Below, piece after piece: positions 34,999 through 45,221 of a stretch of DNA of 64,000 nt (the first letter of the stretch is position 1; every line of letters begins with the position of its first letter). Source of the stretch: Aaosphaeria pasadenensis (Eukaryota > Ascomycota > Dothideomycetes > Pleosporales). The notes under the pieces are model-generated. The model did no database searches, was not told where the DNA came from, and worked only from the letters and a program-made list of their open reading frames with translations. The translations under genes and the position numbers were made by a program. The stretch covers positions 434,001-498,000 of the forward strand of contig JAKLMB010000016.1 in assembly GCA_022813625.1 (NCBI GenBank), in the 5' to 3' direction.

Positions 34999-36893
34999 AT
35001 GGCGTCCGGAACCATGCAATATGCGACCCGCCAGGACTGGCAAGACATAATGAAAAACAGATCTCGTCTGAAGATGCATGAATTGATCGAACGGCTGGGC
35101 CTGCGTGCGAAATGGAGCTCCAACAAACGCGGCAAAACCAATTTCGATAGTCCCCTGGTGAAAGAGCTAGTATTGGATATGACCAACATTGTCTCGGAGC
35201 TGCCCAAGGATCCGGATGAGCTGGTCGAGATCTTGGGGGCTCCTGATAGCCTGCGTGCGGAAACAGATCATCTTTTGAACAAACATGGGGCGGCGATTTG
35301 GGGCAGAATGGGTAACAGGGAGCATTTGGTCAAGATGGGAGAGCCAGATATTGAACCGTTCTACTATCCTCGAGATCTTTACTTTGAAAATGAGGAGGAT
35401 CGCGAACTGTAAGTGTATTCACATCTCTAGTCTTCAGTGTTGATGCTAATGTAATGCAGCATACGGACGGTCCTACATTGGTAAGTGCACCATCAGAACA
35501 TAAACCTCTCCCTAATCCCACTCACGTGGAAACGGCCAGAGATATTGGGCGTAAAACGTGTCATTTTCGTATGATTTACGACTTCTCTGCAATGCGTCTC
35601 GCCGATCATTGTACACTACTATAACATGTAAGCTGACTTTATATCTCAAGGTGGATCGGCCTGAAGGCATGCAACGTCATCCATGCGCGTGGACGGCTGG
35701 ATCGTGAGCGAAAGAAAAAGGAGGATAGAATTAAATTCAAAGATGAGCATCCAAGTCCAATGGACATTATTCCACCAGTGTTGATTGCGCCTGCACTTCC
35801 ACATGGATATCCTATGGATCACAGGAGGCCTCCTATCCAGTTCTCCAATCACAGTGCTGCTACTTATGGACATCCTCCGCGCCATATGCAAGTCCTCAGG
35901 CTCGACACAGCACCTCACGGGCAATACACTCCTTCAGCCAGTGCTAGCCCATTACCATCGAGTGACAGTCCGATAACTTCGTCTCAAGGGCATAGTACAC
36001 TCCCATGGCGGATAAGCCCTCTCTCACACCAATCGCAACATGGTCCAGCAACAGATCACGGCCCACGACACCCACCACCGCCGGCGCCGCTACCACCACC
36101 AGTACAGCACCCACCAGCCATCGCACCTCATCAACATCCGACGCGCTCACTCCCTCCTTTGATGAACCGAATAAGTTCCGAACTAAATTCATTAGCATCC
36201 AACTTTCTTGAAGATAGACCACTACCCCCTTCAAACATGCCCCCACAACCTCCAACTGTCCGCACCCTCGATCCTGAGCTGCTCTACGCATTCCGTAAAT
36301 ACATATACCCGACAGAAAGTGGGCCACGATGGGATGAAGGCATACTTCTTCGGCGTCTTGAGACTGCCTGGAGAGACGATGTCCGACCCTCGCATGCCCG
36401 CACCGCCATGAACAATCTGCCCCTCTTTGCCGCGCACGATCGCGTGTTCCTTGTATGGATCGAACTTCGCAGACACCTCGCGGATCTCGAGGTCGCAGGC
36501 AAATGTACGTACAGGAATTAAAATCTGACGTTAGGAAACATCGTGGGACTAACCTCTTTTCTAGTATGGCAACAAGAAACGAAATCTCAAGAAGAGATCG
36601 ACGCACGCGTTCAGCAACACAAGACGCTCATGAGTGCAAGTCGGGACATCGTCCGAAGCTGGGACGAAATAGCCCAAACTATCAATCTGCTCTGGGCGCC
36701 AGAGGGGCTCAACACCGACGGCCTGCTGGTACAGGCATTCGGAGTGCTCGCTGGACAAAGGAACGCAGATGTTATTGCTTGGGGACCTTTGGGTGTCGAA
36801 GAGACAATAAGGTGGCTGGATGCTCACGTAAAAGAAAATGCTGCGGAAGAGAAACGGGGTGAAGACCTTTATGAACTCAAAGGGGAGACTTGA
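34999..36893 (+). CDS. Paralog B: unrecognised two-domain protein, homolog of paralog A
   Basis: Exons 34999-35408, 35460-35480 (21 nt), 35651-36504 and 36565-36893 give 537 residues. The N-terminal domain (MASGTMQYATRQDWQDIM start) shows the same ordered landmarks as paralog A: NFDSPLVKELV, LPKDPDELVEIL, GAAIWGRMGNREHL, YYPRDLYFENEEDR, then LHWWIGLKACNVIH. A basic stretch (RLDRERKKKEDRIKFK) follows, then about 180 residues rich in Pro, His and Ser. The C-terminal domain (about 350-428) has LLYAFRKYIYPTESGP, EGILLRRLETAW and RVFLVWIELRRHL. It differs from A by a shorter middle, different codon-level sequence and two extra introns. Function is unknown. It is transcribed divergently from paralog A. 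Confidence 0.85.
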
Positions 36894-37122
36894 TGATCTC
36901 AAACCCAAAAGCATCCAGGGAAGAATCAGAAGCAGTGCTTCTCAAATTATCCTCATAAAATAGACGGCCAAAAGTAAGATATCCTTTGCTACACCAAGTT
37001 GTAGTGAGTACACACGAAGCTTATACACATTTTCCTCATACCCCATGAATATCGACATTCCGTGACGCCATTACATCAATCACACACCCCGTAGGGTATT
37101 CACATCGAAAAGGACCCCACAA

Positions 37123-37803
37123 TCAACTACCCTCAACCTCACCCTCCTCTGCCCTCCTCCCTTCCATCCTCAAAATCCCCCTCAACTCCTCATCCACCAC
37201 AACCTCCGTCTCAACCGGCACCAGCCCCCTCTCCACCAACTCGTCCAACCCAACTTCCCCCTCCTCATCAACAACCCTCTTCAACTCCCTCGCCCTCTCC
37301 GTAACATCCGTAATCCCCACAATCCCCTCCACCCACCCCTCCACCAACACCCCCGGTATCCCCACCTGAATACTCCTGAACCCCAACTTCCCCATCCAAA
37401 CATCCCTCTCGGGATCCCACTGCACCCTCACCTTCCCCTCCTCCCGCCCCCTCCCCTCCCCTACCACCGCCTTCCGAAGTAACCCCTCAAACGCCTCGAC
37501 AGTCATCTCGATGGCGAGGATGCGCGACTGTCGCGAGTCCTTGTACGAGTACCCGCTGCGGTAGAGGACCCAGGCCCAGGACGGTTTTATCCACGTCATG
37601 CGTGTCGTTTTGAAGGAGGGGCTTGCGGAGAGGTCCTGCTCTGCGACCGCGGCGGTGGCGATGGTGGTTGAGTAGGCTTGGTAGACGGTTAGGGTTGAAG
37701 GGGTGGGACGGTGGGCGCGGATTTGGCGGTAGGGCGTTGGAGGAGGAGGAGGAGTTGGTGAAGGTGCTAGAGGTTGTGCTGGAGATGGAGTTGGGGACGT
37801 CAT
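37123..37803 (-). CDS. DUF4291 family protein
   Basis: A single exon encodes 226 residues (MTSPTPSPAQPLAPSP start, a 25-residue Pro-rich lead). The body matches the DUF4291 pattern I know: YRQIRAH, TLTVYQAYSTTIATAAV, TRMTWIKPSWAWVLYRSGY, SRILAIEMT, VRVQWDPERD, FRSIQVGI and WVEGIVGITDVTE. The family is widespread in bacteria and present in fungi; its biochemical role is unknown to me. Length is usual for the family apart from the lead and an acidic tail. The coding strand is strongly G-rich (the + strand at 37120-37500 is nearly free of G), unlike the neighbours. It ends tail to tail with paralog B, 229 bp apart. Confidence 0.9.
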   Translation of the reverse strand: MTSPTPSPAQPLAPSPTPPPPPTPYRQIRAHRPTPSTLTVYQAYSTTIATAAVAEQDLSASPSFKTTRMTWIKPSWAWVLYRSGYSYKDSRQSRILAIEMTVEAFEGLLRKAVVGEGRGREEGKVRVQWDPERDVWMGKLGFRSIQVGIPGVLVEGWVEGIVGITDVTERARELKRVVDEEGEVGLDELVERGLVPVETEVVVDEELRGILRMEGRRAEEGEVEGS

Positions 37804-38744
37804 GGCTGTGAGTCGTGAGATGTGGGTTTCTGTCTTCTGTTTCTTCTCCTCTTGATCGGAATGGGAGTGTATTGATTCGATGATTGAGGATATGTGAATG
37901 TTTCCGAGGACCCTCGTAAAATTGTAGCTTTTATTTGAACGATGTAGAATTCGATCGTTAGATTTCTTAGCCGCTTCTGTAGAGTCAAGATGGTTTTGGA
38001 CTTGACAAGAAACGAGTATGGATTTACTTCTGTGGATTGCTGGATCAGGGACAGACTCTTATATCAATATTTCTTCAACATGAACGTATAGAAATCAATA
38101 GAATTGTTACAATACGTGATCTATGTGAGTCACTTGAGTAGGTATACTAAGACCGACGTCTCTAAGTGATGCGATGCACAGCCCTTTTCAGCCCTTGGTG
38201 CACGGACGCACGGTGAATTGAAGCAAGACACTACGAGCCATATGGAGTAACGGGTAGCGAAATGGCTTTTTTCCTCTGCGAATTGAAATTGAATAGATAG
38301 ATATTGGGAATATTGGACACAAGAAGATATCATAAGGAGATGTTGAAAGGGTTCACTGCTATATGAGTGTGGCGCGAGAGCTCATACAGCGAGAAGTGAT
38401 GCTGATGAACCAGGACCGGCGGAGAATAGCTAAACAGGTGTGAGTTTGAAACACCTCACGAAGTGCAATTTCAATGAATTATAGTCCCTCGATATTGATG
38501 TCATTCCTGATGATGGTGATTACTTGTAGTCCTGACAGTGTCATGTTTGGTAGTTGCTTCTCGACGGACTAGATCGGCCCGACAGATAATCCGAGCCACC
38601 ACTTGGCACCCGCTCGCTTAACGAATTTCGCACCAGCTTTGCTAATTCACTACGAGCGCATCTCTTCGCACGCCGTTATCAGCCCACAGGACCGCATCTT
38701 CGAACCCTCCTCCGACTCCATAAACCGTATCGGAATCATCAAAA
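37804..38744. promoter_or_regulatory. Divergent intergenic region, DUF4291 gene / eS28 gene
   Basis: A 0.94 kb interval between head-to-head gene starts. The part next to 38745 has the pyrimidine-rich leader typical of ribosomal protein genes (cttcgaaccctcctccgact). No further gene is supported. Confidence 0.45.
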
Positions 38745-39214
38745 ATGGCTGACACTGCTAAGGCCCCCGTCAAGGTGAGCGATTGTCCAGGGAATTGTGT
38801 TAAAGGAAACTTTGCGCTAACGAAATGTCTTTCAACAGTTGGTCAAAGTGTGAGTTCTACGACAGCGAAATTGCAGCGTACCGCAGACGAACATACGAAT
38901 ACTCATGATATGATTAGGACCCGTGTTCTTGGCCGAACTGGATCTCGTGGTGGTGTTACTCAAGTCCGCGTTGAGTAAGTTTTTGGACATAAATGATGGC
39001 TACTGGAGATATAAAAGACTGATGGAAATTCTTTTCAGGTTCATGGACGACACTACCCGATCGATCATCCGTAACGTCAAGGGCCCAGGCATGTCCCACC
39101 AGATTCCCCGAATGCGAGTTTGCGAAGTTTTGGACTAACAATAGGTCAACAGTCCGCGAGAACGATATCCTCTGCCTCCTCGAGTCCGAGCGTGAAGCCA
39201 GGCGTCTGCGATAA
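38745..39214 (+). CDS. RPS28: 40S ribosomal protein eS28
   Basis: Five short exons (38745-38774, 38839-38849, 38918-38974, 39039-39088 and 39153-39214) give a 69-residue protein, normal for eS28. It reads MADTAKAPVK, LVKVTRVLGRTGSRGGVTQ, VRVEFMDDTTRSIIRNVKGP and VRENDILCLLESEREARRLR, unmistakably eS28, a small-subunit protein near the mRNA exit/E-site region. Exon 2 is only 11 nt. The fourth intron begins GC rather than GT (CAG|GCATGT...CAACAG): no GT site nearby preserves the invariant NVKGPVRE junction, so it is a GC-AG intron. Dense short introns are typical for ribosomal protein genes in filamentous ascomycetes. Confidence 0.96.
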
Positions 39215-41281
39215 ACGTAATCCGGTCGATGATGATGTGGAATTGGGATGTGAACGTGAACGACTGGCGCGGCGGATGACGACTTTCAACTTTATTTGGA
39301 CTAGGGAGTTCACCGAAGGATCGGACTTTGTGCATTTCATGGTCAACAAAAAGAGCATGCAGATTTGGTTGAGACAACGGCTTGATGTCGTAATGGCACA
39401 CGTCGTATGGCCAGCCTAGTGGGACTCTGTAGAATCAATACGAGGTCACCGCGACACATTTCGACAACTTCATTTGCTTCGTATGGTGTAACCTGGATAC
39501 TCGACCTGTGTTATGGACGTATGTTGGGAAAAATATGATACGAAAGACGACCACTCTACGCTTTGCAGGCCGGCAAACACTCCTTTTTCGATCCCGATCT
39601 CCGATTTCCAGAAGCGACAAACCACGTTCCACTCCGTTCTAGATCAAATTGTCTCAGCCTCTAGTTCATCTCAGCCGCACCCGAGAGCAGGAGAGCGAGA
39701 CCGTCTCGTTCTTCATTGACTTCGTGCACATTTCGCTTGAATACTCCTAATGAATTTGTAGTAGCTGGTTGATTTATACGTTTCGCGGTGTGCTGCTTGA
39801 TGAAGAAGCGCCGGTTATACCGACTAACAGTGCTAGGTATTGCCTCTTTTTCGGACCTGATTGATATTCGTCTTTTGCAGCTGTTCCACCTCGGCTTTGC
39901 TGGAGATAATGGAAACTATGCCGTAGTATGTTTTATGGGCTCTAATCCAGTGGCGTCGATGTAGATGTAAGTCATTGAACCGAATATGCAAAAAAACAAA
40001 AACCATGCGAGCCTTGAGTTGCGTTCCAACTTTCCCGTTTCCAAGCACTCTAGTCTCTCATTATGCATTCGGGTTGTTTGGGGCCTGAACATGCTATATC
40101 GCTCCCAGGCACAACTTGGCTCCTCCGCCGATATCGGGTTAGCGCCAAAAGTCATACAAGTACGTCAACTCAACTCTGAGGAGATTCAAGGGCCTCTCAA
40201 TCTCAGGTAATCTGAGTTTGTAGCGCCGTAAGATCCTGGTGCGAATCTCCCGCTTATTGATTAAATCATTCTTGGGAGTTCGGGGAAATTTCTACCTAGG
40301 GCAATCCGCGTCTTCATGATCTGAACATCACTCGCTTTTCAAAACATTACCAACATGCCCATACCCGAGATCAACAATGTCAAGGCCGTTTTTGCGATAC
40401 GAGGCCCGAAATCATGACTTTTACCCTGCGCTGCACCAGGTCACAAGTGCTTCAGCCCCCAATAGGGGCCCACCCGTGTCGAGGCGCTAGATCAAGCAAT
40501 CAGTACCGGCGCCCGACGCCTCAAGCCTCAATAATCCTCGTCTGCGGCTGGATCAAATTATATTTTTGGAAAGTATCTCGTACACCTGACGATCTTCTCC
40601 AAAGCAGCTCGAAATGATAAAATGAAATCTGGAACAACTTGTCGTGTACGGTCTGCATCAACAACGTGCAAGGCATTATTTGATTAAGCTCTGATTGCTC
40701 TATTACTCCACGATTTCCCCTGCCCGCCAACCTGGTATTGGGCCCCCCAAGTCAAGTTCCTGGCGTTAATGCCTGTCGGCTCGGCTGTTGTGGGACGAGA
40801 ATGGCTACCGGGCTGAAAGTTGCACCGCAGCGAAGGGCGGTTTCCCCAATTTTGAATCCATCCTCCTTTCTGGGTGGCTCCTCCTCGACGCTCTAACACT
40901 TCCTACCTATGGTGACCGGTCAGGCATAACGCTTCCTCTCCTGGTCTTCGCTAGGCTCCACAACCCTGTGACTACCTCGTATTGGCGGCTGTACAACAAC
41001 AAGGCTGTATTAGTTATTGTACTTGTATCGTTCCAGGTACAATGCGTCCGTCCTACGATCAATCACTTTCCCCTCGCAATAGCTCTTGATCGTTCGTCGT
41101 CGACACTCCTCTTCCCCCATATCCTTAGATGTGCCTATGGCCTAGGATTCAAGCCTCTTCACTCGACCATTTTGTGTCAAGGGCTACTTCGCTGTGTTCA
41201 TAGTGGGCGTATCCCAGAATAGTTCAGCCTTGCGCAAACGCAAACGAACCCCACTGAGGCACAGGTAGACCTGGAGCAGCA
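39215..41281. other. Intergenic, 2.1 kb, no gene seen
   Basis: Only short unsupported frames are found. The right part (about 40900-41281) is probably promoter and leader of the DUF3433 gene. No tRNA was confirmed; a T-loop-like string near 40235 has no matching stems. Confidence 0.45.
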
Positions 41282-43972
41282 ATGGAAGGTGTTCCCTCGC
41301 CCCTCCAGGTCGGATCTCCGGCGCAGTCAAGACATACGTCCTCCGATTCAGTTCCAACAGCACTCAGGACAGGATCGCCAGCCATTGATCGAGGCACCCC
41401 GCCTCTGCCCAGCCGACCACCTTTGACCCGCAAGAACACCTCAGGTTCCGATAGACTTTCCCAGCTGTTTCCCTCACGTCCACCTTCAGTCATTTCCAGC
41501 CCTGATATCCCTTCGTCACGGCGAACTTCATATCCTTCGCCTCTCATACCAGCATCCGATACATCGTATAGGATACCCCGCGCGCCCGCGCCTCCTTCCT
41601 TCTCCGAGGATACGTCCTACAATTCCACTCCCGACCATTTCGATCAGCAGTCTTCTCAGGTTTCCCAAGCTAGCGGGACTAAACGACTTCTTAATAGGCT
41701 CACATCCTTGCGAAGTGGGCGCGCAAGAGGAGGGGAGTACAATAGGTTAGACGATGAGGAAAGCGGTTCCGGAAGGGCACGGCTTAGAGGAGTTCAAGAG
41801 GTCGAGGAGCCTGTTGGGTACGATCTTAGCGGCTTTGATGGCCTACCAATGAAGAGTTTTGGCTCGACCGGACAGAAGAAACAAACAGTGGCCGATGGTT
41901 TCGAACAGCAACGCCAGCTGAATGAAGCTGGCTATGCTGCCGAGTTCGAACGGCTGGAGGCTCAACTAGGTGCAGGAATGTCCTCAATTGTCGAGGTGCC
42001 ATTCACACACAAACCGGGAGCACCAGAGCAAAAGATCGGTCACAAGCGAGGTGTCTCAAATTCGGATTTCACTGCAAATGAAGCAGCGCAACAAGAGGCG
42101 GAGAAATCGGGAGGTATTGTCGCTGTTGCAGATGTCCCCATCGATATCAGTGACACCTTTGGAGGAGGAGACTTCGAGACGCGCAGTGCACTTACCGTAA
42201 ATCAGAACGAGGACGGGTCGAAGACCAGCTATTACTTCCCTGAAGGTAAGTTCACATCTTGGCAACTAGATTGTGCAGTGTCCTGATTATTTGCAGATCC
42301 AGATATGCCGGCATGGCGACCATTCTCTATGGGCTGGCCTTGGCTCTCATTCCTCGTCATTATCGCCCTTATACTCGCCGGAGTGCAAGAGTTCCTCTGT
42401 CAATTGTCCATGAAAAGATCTAGGGAAGATGAAACCAACGGCTTGATTAGGTTCAAAAAGCCTGGAGACCTCACTGTTCTGGAATATTTCACCTGGAAGT
42501 ACGCACCCGTGCTGTTTTTCGTTATATACGGCATTCTCTGGCAAATTACCGACTTCGAAGTCAAGCGTTTGGAGCCCTTCTACCAACTATCGAAGAAGAG
42601 TGGTGCCACAGCCGCCGAGTCTCTTAACATGGACTATGTAACGTTCATGTCATGGCTTGTGCCGCTAAGGGCTCTTCGGCACAAGCAGTATGCTGTAATT
42701 TATATATCCCTTGCGACACTGATTGCCAGCAGTCTGGTGCCTGTGCTGCAATCAGCATCTGTCAACATCTACCCGAAGCAAAAGGATCGCAAAGCCGAGG
42801 ACTGGAAATCGATCCGGATCGACCCTCCTTGGTCAAGAGCTGTAACAGCTTGCTTGGTTTTCGTGGCCATCTGTGGTTCCGTATTGATATACGAGATGCG
42901 CCGGAAAAGTGGGCTCCTGTCTGACCCCAAGGGCATTGCTGGCGTCGCAGCCATGGCTACAAGAAGTCATATTCTGGCGGATTTCCATGGATTGGACACG
43001 GCACCCCTCAACAAGATTCACAAGCAACTTCGGCATCGCCGATACATTCTCCACAAGAGCGCTTTGTGGCAGGGAGAATATATCCGCAATAGTAAAGAGA
43101 GAATTCACGAGCATGGGTCCGACCCACGGCCTATGATGTTGAGGCCAATAGCGGGGATACCATTCATAGGCTACATCGTAGCGTTCACAGCCTCGATTCC
43201 AGTTTTCATGTTTGTCGATGGTGCGAACACAGTAACGGAACAGCTCCCTTTCCTCCTCACCGCCCTCGCAACGATCGTCAAACTTCTCTGGGGAGCCATG
43301 AACTGCGCCATTCGAATGCTAGAACCCTTCTATGTCCTGTCCAACCGACGCGCCCCCGCCAAAACCCTGACCCTCGATTACACCGGCACGAATCCCATCT
43401 TCCTCCCTTTCAAGGCCCTTATGAACAAACACTACCTCGTCGCTGCCGTGGGTATGGGCTCGATCCTCACCGAAATCCTGACCGTCTGCGTCTCCTCCTT
43501 CACCGTCGACGGTAAGAAATTCATCCCCGGTAACGGTGGGGAGGAGGACCACGATGACGACCCACACGACCGCTACAACAGCGGCGAGACCTTCCGCTCC
43601 TTCTGGATCTCTTTCATGCTTGTCATCCTCATCCTCATCGTCCTCATCGGCATCGCCGGTCTGGCCCTCAAGCGCCGCTCCCAGAAATTCATGCCCCGGC
43701 AGATCGGCACCATCGCCTCCGTCCTCGCGTTCATCCACCAGTCGAAGATGCTTGTCAACTTCGTCGACGCAGAGAAGTACGATAGCACACAGATGACGAA
43801 GCATCTCGAGAAGCAGGGCAAGACGTACGCGTTGGGATGGTTCAGCGGGAGAGACGGCGACGATCACTGCGGTATCGACGAGGAGCCCGTTCTAGCGCCG
43901 TACAGTTACGGGGTGGATTGGACAAAGACGAGAGTGTTGGGGAGCCACATCGGAACGTGGGAGCATTATTAA
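41282..43972 (+). CDS. DUF3433 multi-pass membrane protein (SPRAY-like)
   Basis: Exons 41282-42245 and 42297-43972 (donor GTAAGT, acceptor TTGCAG) give 879 residues. The first 320 residues are cytosolic, Ser/Pro-rich. The membrane part begins MPAWRPFSMGWPWLSFLVII. Two DUF3433 repeats each carry a W/L-x-x-x-D...RLEPFY signature: VKRLEPFYQLSKKSGATAAE with SLNMDYVTF, and IRMLEPFYVLSNRRAPAKTL with TLDYTGTNPIF. Around eight hydrophobic spans are visible, with an acidic loop (GGEEDHDDDPHDRYN) and a C-terminal soluble end GVDWTKTRVLG. In Neurospora the DUF3433 protein SPRAY is a membrane protein linked to calcium gradients and hyphal branching; that role here is inference by family. Confidence 0.9.
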
Positions 43973-44450
43973 GTGTTTCCCGGTTCTGTTGTGGGATCCT
44001 GGATTTCTTTTCTCCTTTTAGACGATACTATGGCATGGTTTAGGATTGGATGCATCATAGGCGATGGAGTTTAATGGATATTGGTTCTGATACCTTGGGT
44101 ACATTTTGGGGGGGATATCTCGCAGAGGACATGTTTTGGGCATGCATGTATGAGAATGATATAGTGAGGTCTCTATATTGGGATTGAAGATTAAGTACTG
44201 TAGATAAAGCGTTGTACATCATCGTATACGTTTTCTCGAAAATATCACCAGAAGTGGCCATGGAATCAGAGCACTTCCAATTCATGTATAACTCTCGCGC
44301 ATGAAGTCTAGATAAATCGACACTTTCCCTCCTTGTTGTTGTAAGCCCCTCTTGCGAGAGATGCGAAACGCCCGTAACGCCTCCATGCTGTTGATAACAA
44401 TCGCCGCGTCCCCAAGAACCCCACCTACATTGCTATGTCTGCCTGCGTAC
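43973..44450. other. Intergenic between convergent genes
   Basis: 3' flanks of the DUF3433 gene and ARL1, transcribed towards each other. No supported feature. Confidence 0.45.
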
Positions 44451-45221
44451 TCAGCTCTCAGCGCTGACAGTTGACTGAATATAAATTAGCTCGTGTAATT
44501 TTCGCAGAAAGGGATGGAGTCGACATACGCTCAACCAATCCATGCCTTCAGTGACACCGCGCCCATCGATCGCTGAGCAAGCCACGATACTCCAGTTGCG
44601 GTCCTTCAACTCGCCGAGGCGCAAAGCTTCTGAGATCTCGCCGGCGCCCTTCGCGCCCGGCTGGTCTTGCTTGTTCGCGAAAACGAGCAGCGCAGCGTCG
44701 CGCAGCTCATCCTCGTTAAGCATGGCGGAGAGCTCCTCGGCGGCGGTCTGGAGGCGGTCGATATCGGTGCTATCGATCACGAAGACGACGGCAGCGGTGT
44801 TCGCATAGTAGCATCGCCAGTAGGGACGGATGGATGTTTGGCCACCGAGATCCTGGAGAGGCAATATTAGAAACGGGAAGTCGGATCATCGCTGATATGT
44901 TGGTTGACCTACCCAGACATTGAAGTTGAGCTTGCCGTACGCTACTGATTCTACGTTGAAACCGATTGTTGGTATTGTTGTTACGACCTCACCGATCTTT
45001 GACTAGACGTCAGTTCTCATGGACCGGAATTCTGCTCGAGTATCATCGCACCTTGAGTCTGTAGAGGAGAGTTGTCTTGCCCGCATTATCCTGCACATTT
45101 GTCATCAGCGAAGCCGTCCGGTCGGGTGGTCGCGCTGCACGCATACAAGTCCTAATATCAATATCCTGATCTCTTTCTTTCCGTACATCAAGTTCTTCAG
45201 CGATGAGAACACGGCACCCAT
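44451..45221 (-). CDS. ARL1: ADP-ribosylation factor-like GTPase ARL1
   Basis: Exons 45221-45147, 45090-45052, 45002-44913, 44852-44529 and 44474-44451, all in phase 0, give 183 residues. The start MGAVFSSLKNLMYGKKE carries Gly2 for myristoylation. GLDNAGKT (P-loop), TIPTIGFNVESV (switch I Thr), VWDLGGQTSIRPYWR (switch II), VFANKQDQPG (NKxD) and CSAIDGRG (SA motif) are all present. The order and the IRPYWRCYY segment fit ARL1 rather than ARF1 or SAR1. ARL1 acts at the trans-Golgi to recruit GRIP golgins. The last intron (44528-44475, 54 nt) is a multiple of three and has no stop, so its retention would add 18 residues before the final seven. Upstream the locus is divergent from the orphan gene at 46844. 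Confidence 0.93.

Noticed and set aside
40788..41222. Plus-strand frame of 144 codons before the DUF3433 gene
   Set aside because: Composition and lack of motifs suggest promoter/leader sequence.
43319..43867. Antisense frame of 182 codons within the DUF3433 gene
   Set aside because: Shadow of a high-GC coding region; acidic low-complexity product.
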